From Malachius bipustulatus (taxonomy: Eukaryota > Arthropoda > Insecta > Coleoptera > Melyridae): DNA of 64,000 bases. The stretch spans positions 32,496,268 to 32,560,267 of the forward strand of contig OU342639.1 in the NCBI GenBank assembly GCA_910589415.1. The letters are read 5' to 3'. Below the pieces are notes generated by a model. The model saw only the letters and a list, made by a program, of their open reading frames with translations. It had not been told where the DNA came from and made no database searches. This document shows, piece by piece, positions 22,380 to 35,800 of the stretch; within the stretch, counting starts at the first letter, position 1; each line of letters opens with the position of its first letter. The translations under genes and the position numbers were made by a program.

Positions 22380-24656
22380 TATTGAAAACTTAATTAGGGG
22401 TCTTTAAAACACCATTCACGCTTCCAAGGATACGAATCTTCCATGCCTCTGAACCCATTTACTGCACCACACTATAAATAATCAAATAGAGGCTGCATTA
22501 GTTACGCATTTTCTCCATTTTATTTCCAGTAGCCGAATTCTCTACTATATAACTCTATGCACGTAAAACTTTTGGGTTATCTATCACACATAATATTGTA
22601 AAAGGAAACCAATAAACAATCAACAAAAGCATCAACATCAAAATTATATCTTTCTTTATAAATATTTCAACTTTGCGGCAATCCAAAGTCTAAACTATTG
22701 TAAAAATACCAAGACCGAGATGAAATAAATAAGGAATATTATAATATTTATTATTATAATAATATTATAATAGGTTTTTAGCAAACAAAAACAACAAACT
22801 GGAGTTTCTTCTTTTTTTTTCTAGGTTTGCACCCGGTCAAACTGGCCTCCCGTGACTTGTTATTAAGCCAGTTCCCGCTTCAACTTTTTTAGGTTCTGAA
22901 TGCTAACATAATAAATCCAGGATCCTGTTATACTTCGTCGTACTTGCACAATCTTGCTTTGCCTTAAATTAATTCCACCACCAGCATGACGTCATGTGTT
23001 TGATGAATTTTTACTACATATTACATGCTCGAGTTTATTAGAGCACGCTTGCGTTTTTGCGAGACTTCTTGCTGCGAGTGTCAGAAACCCCCCTGCTGTT
23101 GTACTGAAAAATGCGTGTTGTACTGATACAATGCCGGATGTATCGGTTTTAGTACAATTGTACTGATTTGAACAACGCGTGTTGTAGCTAGCGCTAGTAC
23201 CTATTTCCAGAGCTGGCCATGTATACTAGAGTACTTTACTCGTATTTTTGTTACTAGAAAAAAAAATAATAATTACATATTACATAATTACTTTCTATCC
23301 AAAATACTTTATTGCTCGTATTAGTAGTACAATTTCAACTACTCGATGAATATTACGCACTCGTGAATTACGGGTAGTCTTTCTTACTAGTAGAAGTGAC
23401 GTCATGTCATGTCGCTATATCAGGGAACGGAATTGAAACAAGTTCACCTTTCTGCGAAATTTGCACTGTCATTAATTGTCATATCTTGTACTGGGTTTTT
23501 ATTTAACCTGCAATTCAGCTCAGCAATCATCATTACGTTATAATAAGTAGCATCCAAGAGTAATAAACTAATTAATATTACTTCACCATCAAATACAATA
23601 TAAGCACTGAAGTGAGTCTTCGTCAAAGGGTCCCGTTTTATTGGGAAAGATGGAGAGATATTTGCCAAATTGTCCAAACAAAAAGTCATCACCCGCATGC
23701 TGGCAGATCAAATTATGAATACTATTTTTAATAATAAGTATTAAAAAAAAATTATATTTTGAATATAAATAATGTTTAAATATAATAAACTTGAAAAAAA
23801 TTTAAATAAAAAAAAAAATTAATTTAGGTGATCTTTCTGAACTACCTATGTTATTTAAATAAAGGTGAACGTTGTTGAAGAGCACTTATTTGTTTTTATA
23901 TTAATTAAGTATTTAGCCAGAAAACTGCATAAACAATTTGCAGATGTCACCAGGAATGTTCTCTTAAAATTCATTTCAAGGAACAAACATCTTCATCTGG
24001 ACTTTTGTTTAAATAATGTAACGTTAACGCGCATGTGCACCCTGCTGTTACATCCGCTTGCTGCAGTTGTCGTTAGAAAGCAGCAAGCCTTTTATTTTAT
24101 GACATTTATAATAAATGTGACATTATATTATTTGTCATTGCCAATGTCACTAAATGACATAACTGAAATAAAGTAAACTTCTTCTTCTTCAAGGTTTGTA
24201 AGACTTTTTCTAGCCTCACCTCATCCAGTGTATTTAGACAGTATTCTTATGCATGCACTAATTCTTCTTATGTAAATCAAGATATAAAGGTACAATGTAC
24301 ATATTACATAATAATAAATAATAAAAACCTATCAACTATTCTTCCTTTAGCTGAACTGTCGCATTATCTATATTTTTTCCATGTAACATTCTTTTCCAGA
24401 GAGGAAAGAGTAAAATTAAATAAGTGCTCTTATCTTTAATTAATTCTGACGTTTCTGCACTTTCTGCAAGTCCCTGTCCCTGAGATAAATGAGTGGCCTA
24501 CAAAAATAATCAATAATCAAAATAAAATTGAAAATCGTCCTGTCTCTGTCAGTGTCATTCAGTTTCAGTCAGTTCACTTTTGAGTTTTAACTACTTTCCA
24601 TGGATGTTTGAAATATTTGGAAATTTACCTTTCATTTTATAAATTAATATTGTACA
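22380..24656. promoter_or_regulatory. Head-to-head intergenic region between CACHD1 and DGCR2 homologues
   Basis: The two start codons face away from each other across 2.3 kb, so both promoters should lie here. Around 23095-23360 there is a patch of repeated TGTACTGAT/TACTAG/TTACTCG words that looks like degenerate simple sequence. An open frame at 23865-24176 has no domain. No clear TATA or initiator could be assigned to either gene. Confidence 0.45.
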
Positions 24657-27600
24657 ATGACCCAATATGTATTCTGGCTTGTATTAATAATCCATTTAAG
24701 ATTATTAGGTCAGTTCACCTTGATCGGAATGTTGTTTTGATGTTGGTGATAGCATATAACCTCTCTTGAAATTCAGGTGACATACATTTTATTTTGTACA
24801 TTTACTTTGCAGGAATAAATGGACATTGCATTGATATACATTCACAAGTTGTGTCTCAAGGTTTACACTACGTACCAGGGCCTAATGCATGCACACTGTG
24901 CATATGTGATAAGGGAAGTCCTAAATGGTGTAAATCTGTCTTATGCTCCCCCCCACAGGTATGTGACATGATTGAATTTAAGTTTTGTAGCATTGTGGTA
25001 ATTTTATGTGCAATTGCTTCCGTGATTATGCTGATGTTCCACACACAGAACTTCCAGATTTCACTGACAAGGGGCTATATTTATGACCTTCCTGACATGC
25101 TGCATGCTAGTAAATTTTATGAGAATGAATGTATGAAATTTCACTTTCCTTTATGTGAACTGCGATGCTAGTGCCTTTAGTGGTAGCAACATTGTTACGA
25201 GCTTGGATATTTTTTTTTGTGTTTTTCTTCTAGTTTCTTCTAGTTCGGTCGACCCTCTGTAGATATGCTATCGGTCATAATAAAGTTCTATGTCGTGAAT
25301 TCTGTAAAATCTGTGGAATTCAATGGTTGCCTACAATAACTCTCATATGAATGAGATACAAGTCCTTCTCAGGCCAGTCTTCAAGTAATGAACTTCAGCA
25401 ATTCGCATAAACATTTTTTCTCGAGCTATTTATTCGTTATCTATATCTAGTAGTGGTTGATTCAACACCCTGATCTATGCACTATAAAATGTATTGATAA
25501 TTATTCAAGTTCCTGCTTTTGATTTTAGAACTGTAAATCTTTCCAAGTGGGAAACTCTTGCTGTGAATTCAAATGTTTGGATGACATTCTGACAAACGAC
25601 AGCTACAAAAACACATATGATTTAGCTTTAAGATTAATAGCGAGTGCTGTGACAGCTGTCCTGTCTCTGTCCTTGCTGTTTTTTTTATTCCATCGACTTC
25701 GAAGAAGAAAAATTAGACTCCGATGCCAAAACAGACAAATCAGTGATGATCAGAGAAGTTTAAACAGCATTGGTTATATTGCCGGAAGTCTAGGATATCT
25801 GCCAGGAAGCCTGGGGTAATTTATTTAAAGCAAAAAGCATGATTGACATCGTATTTGTGCTCATGTGACAAATTTATTGTTTCAGATATTTAGGTTCGGG
25901 GAGCCACGAGCTAGAATTTCATTACGAAGAATCAGGTGCACATTACTCTTTGTGGAAACCGCCGGGCAACTATTTCCCTCGCGGTGAAGCTCCCCCTCCA
26001 TATGAAGAAGCTGTGCGTTCTGCGCAGGCAGAAAATGAAACTATAAATAACCAAATACGAGTTTCACAGTCTTCTGCAGCACCTCCAGCAGCAACCTCAT
26101 ATTCTTCTCATCTGACACAAGGTCCTGGTAGTGGTAGTCATCAACAGCAGAATTCTTGTGCTTTGCTTACAAGGGAGAGTACTGTTGAGGAAAATTCATC
26201 AAGAGACCATGAAACCAGAGAGTATGTCAACATCCCGTTGATTACGTCTAATGTTCAACTGAATCATAGCAAAAGCACTGTCAATGTGATAAATATAAAT
26301 ACCGGAGGACTTTCAAGAAGTGGATATTCACTGCAAGAATCTTCCAGGCGAAGTGTGCCACACAGCAGTGCAAATAACAGCAAATCAAAATCGTTTGAAA
26401 ATATTGTCAATGTGAAACACGAAAATCAAGCAGCATCGGAGCCCAGAAAACAAAGTTCTAGTGGAAATAGGAGTTTGCATAAGCAAACGAAGTACGAGAA
26501 TGTACCTACGAAAACTTGCCAAGTGATTATAGATAGTTATAAAAATACTGAAAGGTTGAAACGTTTAAATGCTTCCAAAGAAAACATGCAATATGTAAAT
26601 ATAAACACAAGACACCGAACAATACCCAACAAAGATTTGATCAATATGACAGAGCAATTGTCGGAGAACTTACTAAGAGAGTTGGACAAATCCAGTAATG
26701 AAATTAGGTCCATTATGAGAACAAAGGAGTGCCAGAATACCACCCACCATCACACATTACCAAAGAACTTGAGGGAACCAACTATACCAAATCTTGAAAC
26801 AATCTACGATAATAGAACTGATCCAGAAAATAGTCATAATAGTTTGCCAAAGTACTTAAAAAATTACAATTATCCAGTTAGCATAATGAAATCAGTCCTA
26901 GCTGACAATTGTGGGAAAAGTGATCTGCCTTCCTCATCAGCTGCATCTTTTCAGTCACCTAGTTGCGATATTAGAATTGATGAATCTCAGTTTAAGCACC
27001 CAAATCCAAGACATGATGAGAAGAGCTACGTTTCATATCATTCGCTAAACATTTCTCAAGATGATGATGATTATAGGTATGTATCTGTTTTTCTTCAAAT
27101 TTCTCCATAGAACTCTAAATTTTCAAACAATATATTCCGGAAATGTAATATAATACTTTCTGGTATCAGGAAAAAGCGCATACTTTGATATACAAGATAA
27201 CTCGTTTAATAGAAATATTAGCAGTGTCGGATTAGCCATGTATTGAGCAGAAGTAGCAAATCCTACAGGGCCCGCGCTGATAATAAAACATGTTTAGATA
27301 GCATGTAAAATTTTGTTAGAATTATTTTTTCAGATTTTAGCAAAAGATAAAGTTTATGATATTTTTTTAAGTTTATTTCCCTCATGAGAGCAGCACAAAC
27401 ACAGACGCATGAGGTATTATTGTGTAATTATACAATCATGAGCATTAATTAATAAGAACTCAGAAACAAAATTGATCAGTTTATGATTTTTGTGTAGTAG
27501 CTGAGAACTGCCTAGTAGTAACTATTCCCACTTCATAAATCGGTTTCTTTTTCTTCTGAAAATAATTTGTAAAATATTCTACGCCTGCCCAGTAACCAGC

Positions 27601-28572
27601 TAGAGGACCTTATTATTAGTGGTAGTGGAGATTATGCAAGTGTTGTGTTCAATATAAGAAGACAAATTAACACTCAATTTTTGGAATTTGCTTTAGTATT
27701 ATAGGTGAGTTTCTCTTTTGCGTTTTTTTTTTATTAGGTACTTTTTAATTAATTTAAGAGTAGAATTTTACTGAGTGTGTAATTTTTAACAGTGCTGTTA
27801 AAAATTGGTAGTTGATCACTTTTTCTTTGTTATTTTTTTAATTTATTCTTCGGCCAACTTTTTCAGATATCTTTTTTAACTAAGTCAAAAATAAAAGAGA
27901 TAAGCCTTTAGTAGTTCAAAGATGTGGAGTCCCTCTCTCTAAACTAAAGGATAATATTTGCTACAGCTCCGTGCTGGCTTACTCATCCGGCACTGCCTAT
28001 TAGTAAATGTCTGGACTTTTAAATGCAGCCAGATTTTATAAGATTAAAATATGCATGTACAACACGCTTTGAGTCTTATTCGCTTCCTTACAAGATTCTC
28101 TACGAATTATACATTTTATGGTTAGATCTCGTATTGATATTTTATTCAAATAGAACGGTACAATAGATTTTGAAAATTTGTTACCTACCTAATTTAACAT
28201 GCAGCAATTGTGATGGTCATAGTTTAAAAAAAATTTGATTTTAGGAGTGAATGTGAAAATTGCAAGTCATCTGGCTTAACAAGTATGAACGACGAGGAGG
28301 CTGATGTAGTTAATGAAACAATGACCCTTCAGAGACGACCTTTGGAGCAAGGTGAAGAATTGCCTTATTATCGTACTTCGTTGACTCTGCCCACAAATAC
28401 AAGAAAACCTAGGTAAGTAAAATGGTTGGCTGTTTTTTTTTTTTTTTTGTTTGTTTTCTTTAATAATGTTTCTAATTGGAATCTAATTTACAGAATTTTG
28501 ACAGTGAATCCAGGTCGCGAAAGCTGGTTCTTAGCAATGCAAGAAACTTCTAGCAGTGATGAGTCTACTTAA
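24657..28572 (+). CDS. DGCR2/IDD-like single-pass membrane protein with a VWC-type domain
   Basis: Six exons join in frame to 640 codons: 24657-24708, 24813-24958, 25529-25815, 25886-27076, 28245-28412 and 28494-28572. All introns are GT-AG. There is a signal peptide (1-18), a von Willebrand C-type Cys cluster (about 23-83, ending NSCCEFKC), a membrane span at about 98-120 followed by the stop-transfer RRRK, and a long Ser/Asn-rich cytoplasmic tail. The tail has GSLGYLPGSLGYLGSG, the WW-ligand motif APPPYEEA (PPPY at 198-201) and a short C-terminal block. The VWC-TM-PPPYEE order matches vertebrate DGCR2/IDD without its LDL-receptor and lectin domains. The family is thought to act in adhesion or as a receptor; the PPPY motif suggests contact with Nedd4-type ligases. 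The function here is inferred. Confidence 0.9.
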
Positions 28573-30098
28573 TTTCTTATGTGACGTATGTGAATTAATT
28601 AAATGTGATAATTTTTTGTACTTTTGGCTGATATATTTTATTTAGGTATCTAAAATTGATATTTCACATTTTCAAGTTTAAATGGCAAGAATAGATTTAC
28701 ATGAAATTTCAATTTCCAAGAATTCTAAATTATTCGTACTTACCAAAGTTGGAGAATTTTCATTCACCTGACTTAAAAATAGACTTACTACTGAGCTTAT
28801 TAATTACTTATAATTTATGTTCATGTCATTTGAACCTGAAAGTTAGAATTGTAAAAATATATGTAAATCATGTGTATGTGTTTATAAGTGTAAGTTGTAA
28901 GTGTGAATCTCTGTAAACAGTCGTCTTGATTAATGACTGTATAATATTATGTTGAAGTGATGAATGTGTGAAATTTAATATTTTATTTACAAATTTAGTT
29001 GTTATATTTTTTTATTGTTTTATATATATATTTTTTATTATAAGTACCTATATGTAATAGCACAAACTGAATTAGACCTCAGTGGTTAATGTTTTATAAG
29101 TAAGTTGTTGGAAAAATAAGATCTATCATCTTGTGGTTGAAGATGTAAATGTTCATACACTTTCTTCATTTTACAAAATGTGGGACATTGATTATTACAA
29201 ACATGAATTTAAAATTTATGTAAAAATGTTACATAATAATATGCCCTACAACTCATTGCGTCCCCTCTAGTCCTTCTCTCTGCTCTTTAACGCTCTTTCC
29301 GATGGAGAGATATTACTTATATCGAATGTAAAGAATTCTTCGTAAATTTTTTAGCATGTTTGTTAATCATACTGTATAATATCCGGTCATTCTAGTTCGA
29401 AAAAAGTAGGTGTTTCTTTACAATAATGTCCTAAATGTAAGATCTTTACTAATTAATTACAGTACATAATTTTAAAAGTGTTAATACTTTTGACGGATTA
29501 AAAATGTACATAAATAGAAAAATAGATTGCAACCAGGTAAGAGTTGAACATTAAAATATTATAATTAGACTTATAATGATAAATAAACAACAACATCCTA
29601 GAAGTAGGAGGTTTCGAATGTCCAACATGAAGCCCAGCAGGGGTCTATGATAGCTGAACAAATAACAAATATATATAATAAATATAACAAATAATACAAA
29701 CAAAAATAAGGATTTTTTTTAACCTTAAAAAACTTGTAAAATTAAGTCGTCACGTACTAATCTGAGTGGTCATATATGTTGATGACAGGGCAATAAAAAT
29801 TCAATTTTATACTCACAGTTATTGCCCTGTCATAATTGTCGATTTGAATTCTCCTTTTTTGTGTTCAGTCCTGCTTGGTTGAAGACTAGTTTCTAACATA
29901 ATTTTATTTTTCTTTAAAGCAAATTAAGTAGGTATGTCTTGTAAATAAAGAAAAAATATTTTCCTGTTAGTAAAGTGCCTTTTGTATGGCAAATACGACA
30001 AAAAGTTATTTAAAATAAACATTTAAGCCTCTATACCAGATTTAAAAATCATGAGCCAACTGTAATTTTTAATTATTTTTTATACAGATGTTTCTAAA
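28573..30098 (+). other. DGCR2-like 3' UTR and intergenic DNA
   Basis: Directly follows the stop codon. Several AATAAA-like words (for example near 29580) could end the transcript, but none can be chosen. No other gene was recognised. A small perfect hairpin lies at 29782-29833. Confidence 0.4.
29782..29833. repeat. Perfect 15-bp inverted repeat (hairpin)
   Basis: ATGACAGGGCAATAA at 29782-29796 is perfectly inverted at 29819-29833, with a 22-bp loop. It may be a tiny MITE remnant or an RNA hairpin. Nothing shows a function. Confidence 0.6.
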
Positions 30099-30100
30099 TA

Positions 30101-30618
30101 CCGGGTGCATACGAAAGGGGGTGATTCTTTGGCTTATTTTATGTCTAAAATTTATATAAGTGTAAGGTCTGCAATCGCTTTGTTACCAATCTACAGGGTG
30201 TTGAACTGATTTCAATCAAGATCGAGGAATTATAAAAAAATAAAGCCATAGCCTATCTTACCTTTTTTAAAATTTAAATTTCGTCGAACGAATTCGAGGA
30301 AATTGTTTTTTTTTTCTTGAGAATGGGTGTCGTATTCTAGAAATCACCTGCGGTGTGTCGCAAAAAACTTCAGGGGGTGAAATGGGATAAATTCAGGTAA
30401 AAAATGTCCCCGAATATTCTCACAACCATTTGTCACGTCAAATGATGTAAACCCTACACAGTGTAACCTGCTATATTAAGAAATTTTTTTTTTTTTTAAA
30501 TTTCAACACCCTGTAGATCGGTAACGAAGTGGTTGTGGGCCTATGTTTACATGAACTTTTAGGTATAAAATATTTACAAAGATCCTTTTGTATGTACCTA
30601 GTATTTAAGAACAGCCTG
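30101..30618. mobile_element. TA-flanked foldback element (518 bp)
   Basis: The ends CCGGGTGCATACGAAAGG and a diverged inverted partner have TA on both sides. The inner arms are clearer: GTTACCAATCTACAGGGTG near 30182 is inverted near 30511. It is non-coding. Confidence 0.7.
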
Positions 30619-30620
30619 TA

Positions 30621-31370
30621 TGTTTTTTTTTTAATTCTTGAATTTGTACATTAAACAAAAGAAATTAAAAAATGAATTTGAGGTTTGGTATAGAGACCTA
30701 AATGTTGATTCTAAACAAATTTTTTAAACAATTTTTCGTCATATTTACTACATAAAAGCCACTTTATTGAGCAGGAAAATTGGTTTTTAGAAAATTTCCA
30801 AAGCATACTTTTGATTTAAAAAAATTAAAATTATGTTAAATAATTACTTTTTAAATAAGCCTGACTGAACCCCAAAAAATAACATTCAAATCGAGATATC
30901 CTGTGTATTTATAATTTATTTTTACATTACATCAAGCATCAAGTTGTCTCCTGTTTTGTTAGTGAAATATAAATACCTCACGAACATGCAATACGCACTC
31001 AGATTTTTAAAATTTTATTTAGAGGTAAAATTCTATAATGTGTCAATTTCAAAATCTCCAATTGTTAGTGTCTGCTTTGGTGTGATATTGAAATTCAATT
31101 AAAGCTGGTGGTGGTACACCTTAAGGCCCAGTTACACAGTGCGTGGATCGTTTAGTTGTCTTTCGCAATCGGTTCGCTGAGACAACAAGAAACCTAGTTC
31201 GTTTGATTGAAAGCAAGTTTGATAATGAAATCGTAATTGATTCCGGGCTGTTGTGCCGTGGTCCATGGAGATTTGCTCTGAACGTTTCGTCTACAGCTGC
31301 GGTAGACATCATCAGCTGTTACGTGTAGACAGCTGGACATGTGTGGACATGACTGAACAGCTGGGACAGC
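30621..31370. other. AT-rich intergenic DNA
   Basis: No gene was recognised. A less AT-rich stretch at about 31120-31370 lies just upstream of the putative takeout promoter and is open for short distances on both strands, without domains. Confidence 0.35.
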
Positions 31371-31373
31371 GCT

Positions 31374-31424
31374 ACTATTTATAGGGTGATGGTCTGGTGA
31401 CGTCATACCTTACCAAGCAGCAGG
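31374..31424 (+). promoter_or_regulatory. Possible promoter and 5' UTR exon of the takeout gene
   Basis: A TATTTATAG box at 31376-31384 is followed by GTGACGTCAT and, 40 bp on, by a donor-like CAG|GTAATC at 31424. A good acceptor TTTTTCAG lies at 32835-32842, 40 bp before the takeout ATG. This would give a short non-coding first exon. It is inference without transcript support. Confidence 0.3.
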
Positions 31425-32882
31425 TAATCTAAAAAAAAGTAAAAAATAGAATTAAATATCAAGCAATCATAATCACAATGAGTGAGAATTGAATTAATTA
31501 TACAAGAAGTATAGGCATTTACATCAGTGAAATAAGGCAATGAAATAGATCAAATTTTCCTGCAATGTTGCAGGATAAAATATGGTGAAAATTTTTGGGA
31601 CATTTTAATTTGATTATAATTATGAGTACCTACCTAATCTACCTTTGATTGTATTATCTATTTTTTTTTTAAGTTAGTTATTGATGCGGGAGATACAAAG
31701 TTCGCGTAAATGATTACGGTGAATTTAATTATGATTATAGGTAATTAGTTTTATACTCCTTTTATTACACATACCTAATAATGATACGCAATTGTTTGCA
31801 TGTTCTTAGGTAGTTAACAGTTTGTTAATGCTTTAGAGATGAAGAAAAAAGTCAAGCGGTTACTTAATGAATACCTAAAGTAAATTATTATTTTAATATT
31901 AGCAAATAATCATTATTTATGTCATCAATGGTGAACTCGGGCGAAACATCAACGGGTTGCAGATAGCATAAAATCAAAATTGGACATTCCAATAATAATA
32001 ATAAAAACTCCCGGAGGGTATTTGGAAACAGAAAATAGTTTACCCTTCTTCTTCTTCTTCTTCTTCTTCTGAATAACAGTAACCGGCATCATTCAATGTC
32101 CACATGCAGTCAATGATACTAACAAGAATTTGAAATGGATGAATAACTTTCAAATAAAGCGAAATATTAAATATTCAAATTTAATTTTTAGTTCTTCGGG
32201 GCTATAGAATTTTAGATCAGAATCTATAAGTTTTTTGTAAAAATTGTAAACCATAGGATAGTGAGGTAAAATAAAAAATCAACAGCAAGTTGAAAGACTA
32301 AAAACAACAAAAATACATAATAATAATTAATAAATAATAAATTTTTAGACTACCATTTGAAAAATCTATTCAGAAATTTTAATCTTTTTGGCCCAAATCA
32401 TTATTAGGTATGTATTTTTGTTGTTTTTAGCCTTTCAACTGCTATTGATTTTACCCACTGTTTCTATGCTTAACAATTTTTACCAAAAAAAGAGTGTATA
32501 CTTTAATGAAGCATTCGATGAGTATAATAATATCCTCTTTTAAGTAGCTGTTTTACTTTCAGAAGATACTGAGTGAACTTATTACCACTTACGATTATGA
32601 GTAATATTTGTTTGTTAATTTGGTAGGTACCTTACTTCGATCTTGTGGATCAGTAATGAATCAAAAATTTTAAAACTAACAATGCTACAATTTTTTCAGG
32701 TTTTATTATATTTGGGTACCTACCTACTAATTTATTACAGGTTTGATTCAATGTCAATGACGATAATTGATGATAAAAAAAAGTGTAAGCTATTAATCCT
32801 TACATTAATATAAATATGGCTTTAATATTGTATTTTTCAGTATCAAGGATTCTTTCCATTAAGTTGTTTCGCAGTTCCAGCT
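31425..32882. other. Putative takeout 5' intron and leader, with a small foldback
   Basis: AT-rich DNA with a (TTC)n run at 32045-32070 and an imperfect inverted repeat at 32236-32485, described separately. No coding sequence was recognised apart from the 5' leader just before 32883. Confidence 0.4.
32236..32485. repeat. Imperfect inverted repeat (about 85-bp arms)
   Basis: The left arm (32236-32323) and right arm (32401-32485) are inverted copies, sharing CTAAAAACAACAAAAATACAT and its complement. No CAGGGTG ends and no TA duplication were identified, so the type is unknown. Confidence 0.6.
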
Positions 32883-35800
32883 ATGTTCAAAATAATCGTG
32901 TGTGCTGTTACAGTTCTTGCACTTGGTGATACTTTATCTCTGCGTGAGTTCTTCATTATTGCTTATCATATATTTGTAATTCATCATTAGTTCCTCTATT
33001 CGGGTGTATTAAATTTATCTTTGATTTTTAAAATCTTTCAAAAATTTGTCCATATAATTTGAAGTTTTCATCTGAATGGCAAGAATAGTTAGATTGTTCA
33101 TATTTAAATGCAAAAGTTGTCCAATTTTGTTGTAGATTTGTAAGAGACGATCAATTGGTTGGATCCCAAATTTTGATTCCAATCGAAAATTTTTAATCGC
33201 CTGCTAAATAAATGTTCATAACTGAAGCCCTTGGGGAAAAATAAATGCAAGCCAAGCCACGAACTCTCTTAAATTGAGTTTTCTAGCCCAAGTGTTTCAT
33301 TCAACTTATTACCAATAGATAGCGTTACAATAACCACATACCTTATTCAAGTATCTGTAAAGTGTCACCAAGATCACTATTCTGGTGTGCATCATTTTAC
33401 AGAAAATATTTGTCATTAATTTTATTATTAATCATTAATATTATTTTCTCTTAAATTCGATTTGAAAGATCTTACACAAATTTCTCAAAATTTTTGTTAA
33501 GCCCCTTTTTTCCCCAAGCAAGGTTACACACTGTACGAAAAAGTTTGTATAAATTTAATTCCCAATAGTTATGTTCCACGATTTATTTCATGAGCACTTG
33601 TTCCTTTCTAGCGATACTTTCATTTCTATTCTGTGATTCATAAAACAATGTTGTAATGAAATATTTAAATCACCGTTCTTATTCTCATTACACAACACTC
33701 ACTATTATTGTTTTACAGGTTATGCAATCATTTAGTTAACGACAACAATTTATGTACATACCTGTGTACTTTTAGTAGTTCCATACTAGTCTTAATTATA
33801 AATTATTTGAGATTTACATTTATTTTTTAGCCGACTATATAACAGCATGTCACCTGTCTGACCCAAATTTGAAGCAATGCAGAATTGATAGCGCCCGGAA
33901 AGCTATACCTATTATAACCAAAGGTAAGTTATACTAAAGGATACATTCCCTTCCTTTTAAAAACTTTATCTACATCTTTATTACCTACCTAATTTTTGAA
34001 TAAAATTGAATTTTGTCATTATATAGTATGGGATCTTTAGTGTACCCCCCCCCCCTTTTATTATTTGAACCATTCAAGATAAATAATTGGAAGTTGATAT
34101 AGTGGCGGAGATCTGGGCTTGTTCTTACCTTTTTTAATAAATAATTTGCACGCCACTGACTTTAATGCAAATTTGTTATTTTTGTTAGATACCTCATGTT
34201 GTTTAGAGAAGAAAAGCCATTGTACGTTGCATGTCAGATAAAGCCCTCTAGCGGTTGCGATGGTAAGAAAATGAAAAATTCGTAAGATGTAATTGACAAA
34301 GGAAAATTCTTTGTAACGAGACTAACCTTGTTAAATTCCGTTGAGGTTAACATGAAATAATCGACTTTTGAATAAACAAAGATTTGACGGTCCCCCTCCA
34401 CTTATGGAGTCATTAAAAAACTGGTGGATAAAAAAATCGAACTATTTACTTAATCATTACAGCCATGATATCTTAAACACACCCGATTTTGGAATATCGT
34501 ATATCGTGGGCAGGTGAATTTTGGAAAACCACTTTTTCGTAATCTGGGGGTCATGATCGGTGGACATTTGATGAGTTTGGGTGATTTTCGAAAAGTGATG
34601 TCGTCCTCAATAATGTATTTTTTTCATTAAAACAATACACAATAATAGTAATAATGAGTATCTGAAGTTTGGGAATATTATGTACTTGTTTAAAAAAAAA
34701 AGTAGTAGGTACATACACACACACACATACATTTTAATTTTTATTGAGAAACAAAATTAAAAAAAACAACATATCAATCCTTACGATTAAAATAAAACTG
34801 AAAAAATACTCTAAGTAGACAAAATCAAATTATTAATACATTCTTAACATTAATACATTATTAATACAAAATAAAATAAAATAAACATTCCTGACTAAGC
34901 TAATAATATAAAAAAATACTGCAGTAGGTACTGAAGTAGAATTATTCACTCTTCATCCTGCAACTCGAACAAATCTTGCTCAATAGGTTTGTGAATCCAA
35001 AGCCCTAATCCGGCCTCGACAAACGCTTCATAGAAACTTTTTTTGGCAGCCTGGTAATTTCGAACGGCTGTCTTTGCATCATGGTAAGAGACCGGCACGT
35101 TCTTCTCCACGCCCGTCAAACTAGACAATCTCCCGACCAGAGCGGCGAATTTACCGGCGAGAGCCTTCTTGCAGACCTGCGACACGCCTGTGTCCGGCTT
35201 GCCGCTGTAAGTGTCGATGACCTCGACCGGGTCTTTGCCCGTGATCCAGTTGATCGTGAAACGGGCCGCCTCTAACGGCTGCTCGTTCTCCGACAAGGTG
35301 ACCACGCATATCTTCGGTCGGTTCAGCATGAACGGAGGAGGCAATCCTTGTAAGTTGTTCTCGATTCTTCCACAAATGGCTCTATACATTGGAAATTCTT
35401 TGAGGAGGCTTCCCAAAACGATGGTGGATATATAAATTGGATCGATGAAATGTGACAGAAGTGCGCCTTGGATGCCCAATACATTCCACCTACAAATCTT
35501 ATCCGAACATGACATTGTAAGCAGTCTTTCTCCCTGCTTTATTCCATACGAAGTCTGAATGTTCACGGAGGACTTGATGGGGACTGTGTCCTCGTCGGCC
35601 TCTATCTTCATACGCAAAAGACCCCCCAAAAGTCTGTTCGGGTGCCGTTCCTCATGTGGACTGAATAAACGGGCATCGCCGCAAGGAGCCATGTTGATGT
35701 AGAGATGGAAATCGATTCCTTCCTTTAACTTGTAGCCCCCGCCTTCTTTCGGTGCAAATACTGAACTGGATGCATTCTCCTCATCAAGTAGCAGTTCCAA

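Noticed and set aside
23865..24176. 103-codon open frame between CACHD1 and DGCR2
   Set aside because: No recognisable domain, no Kozak context and no partner exon; treated as intergenic.
32045..32070. Short tandem (TTC)n and several (AAT)n runs as possible CRISPR-like arrays
   Set aside because: Simple microsatellites with no spacers, in a eukaryotic genome.
32883..33923. Exons 1-2 of takeout as a separate, truncated takeout gene
   Set aside because: Phases and protein continuity across the large intron to 46508 are exact and the joined length (241 residues) is normal, so one gene is the better model.
35081..35375. Several frames on both strands inside ADAR
   Set aside because: They overlap the conserved deaminase frame and have no features of their own.
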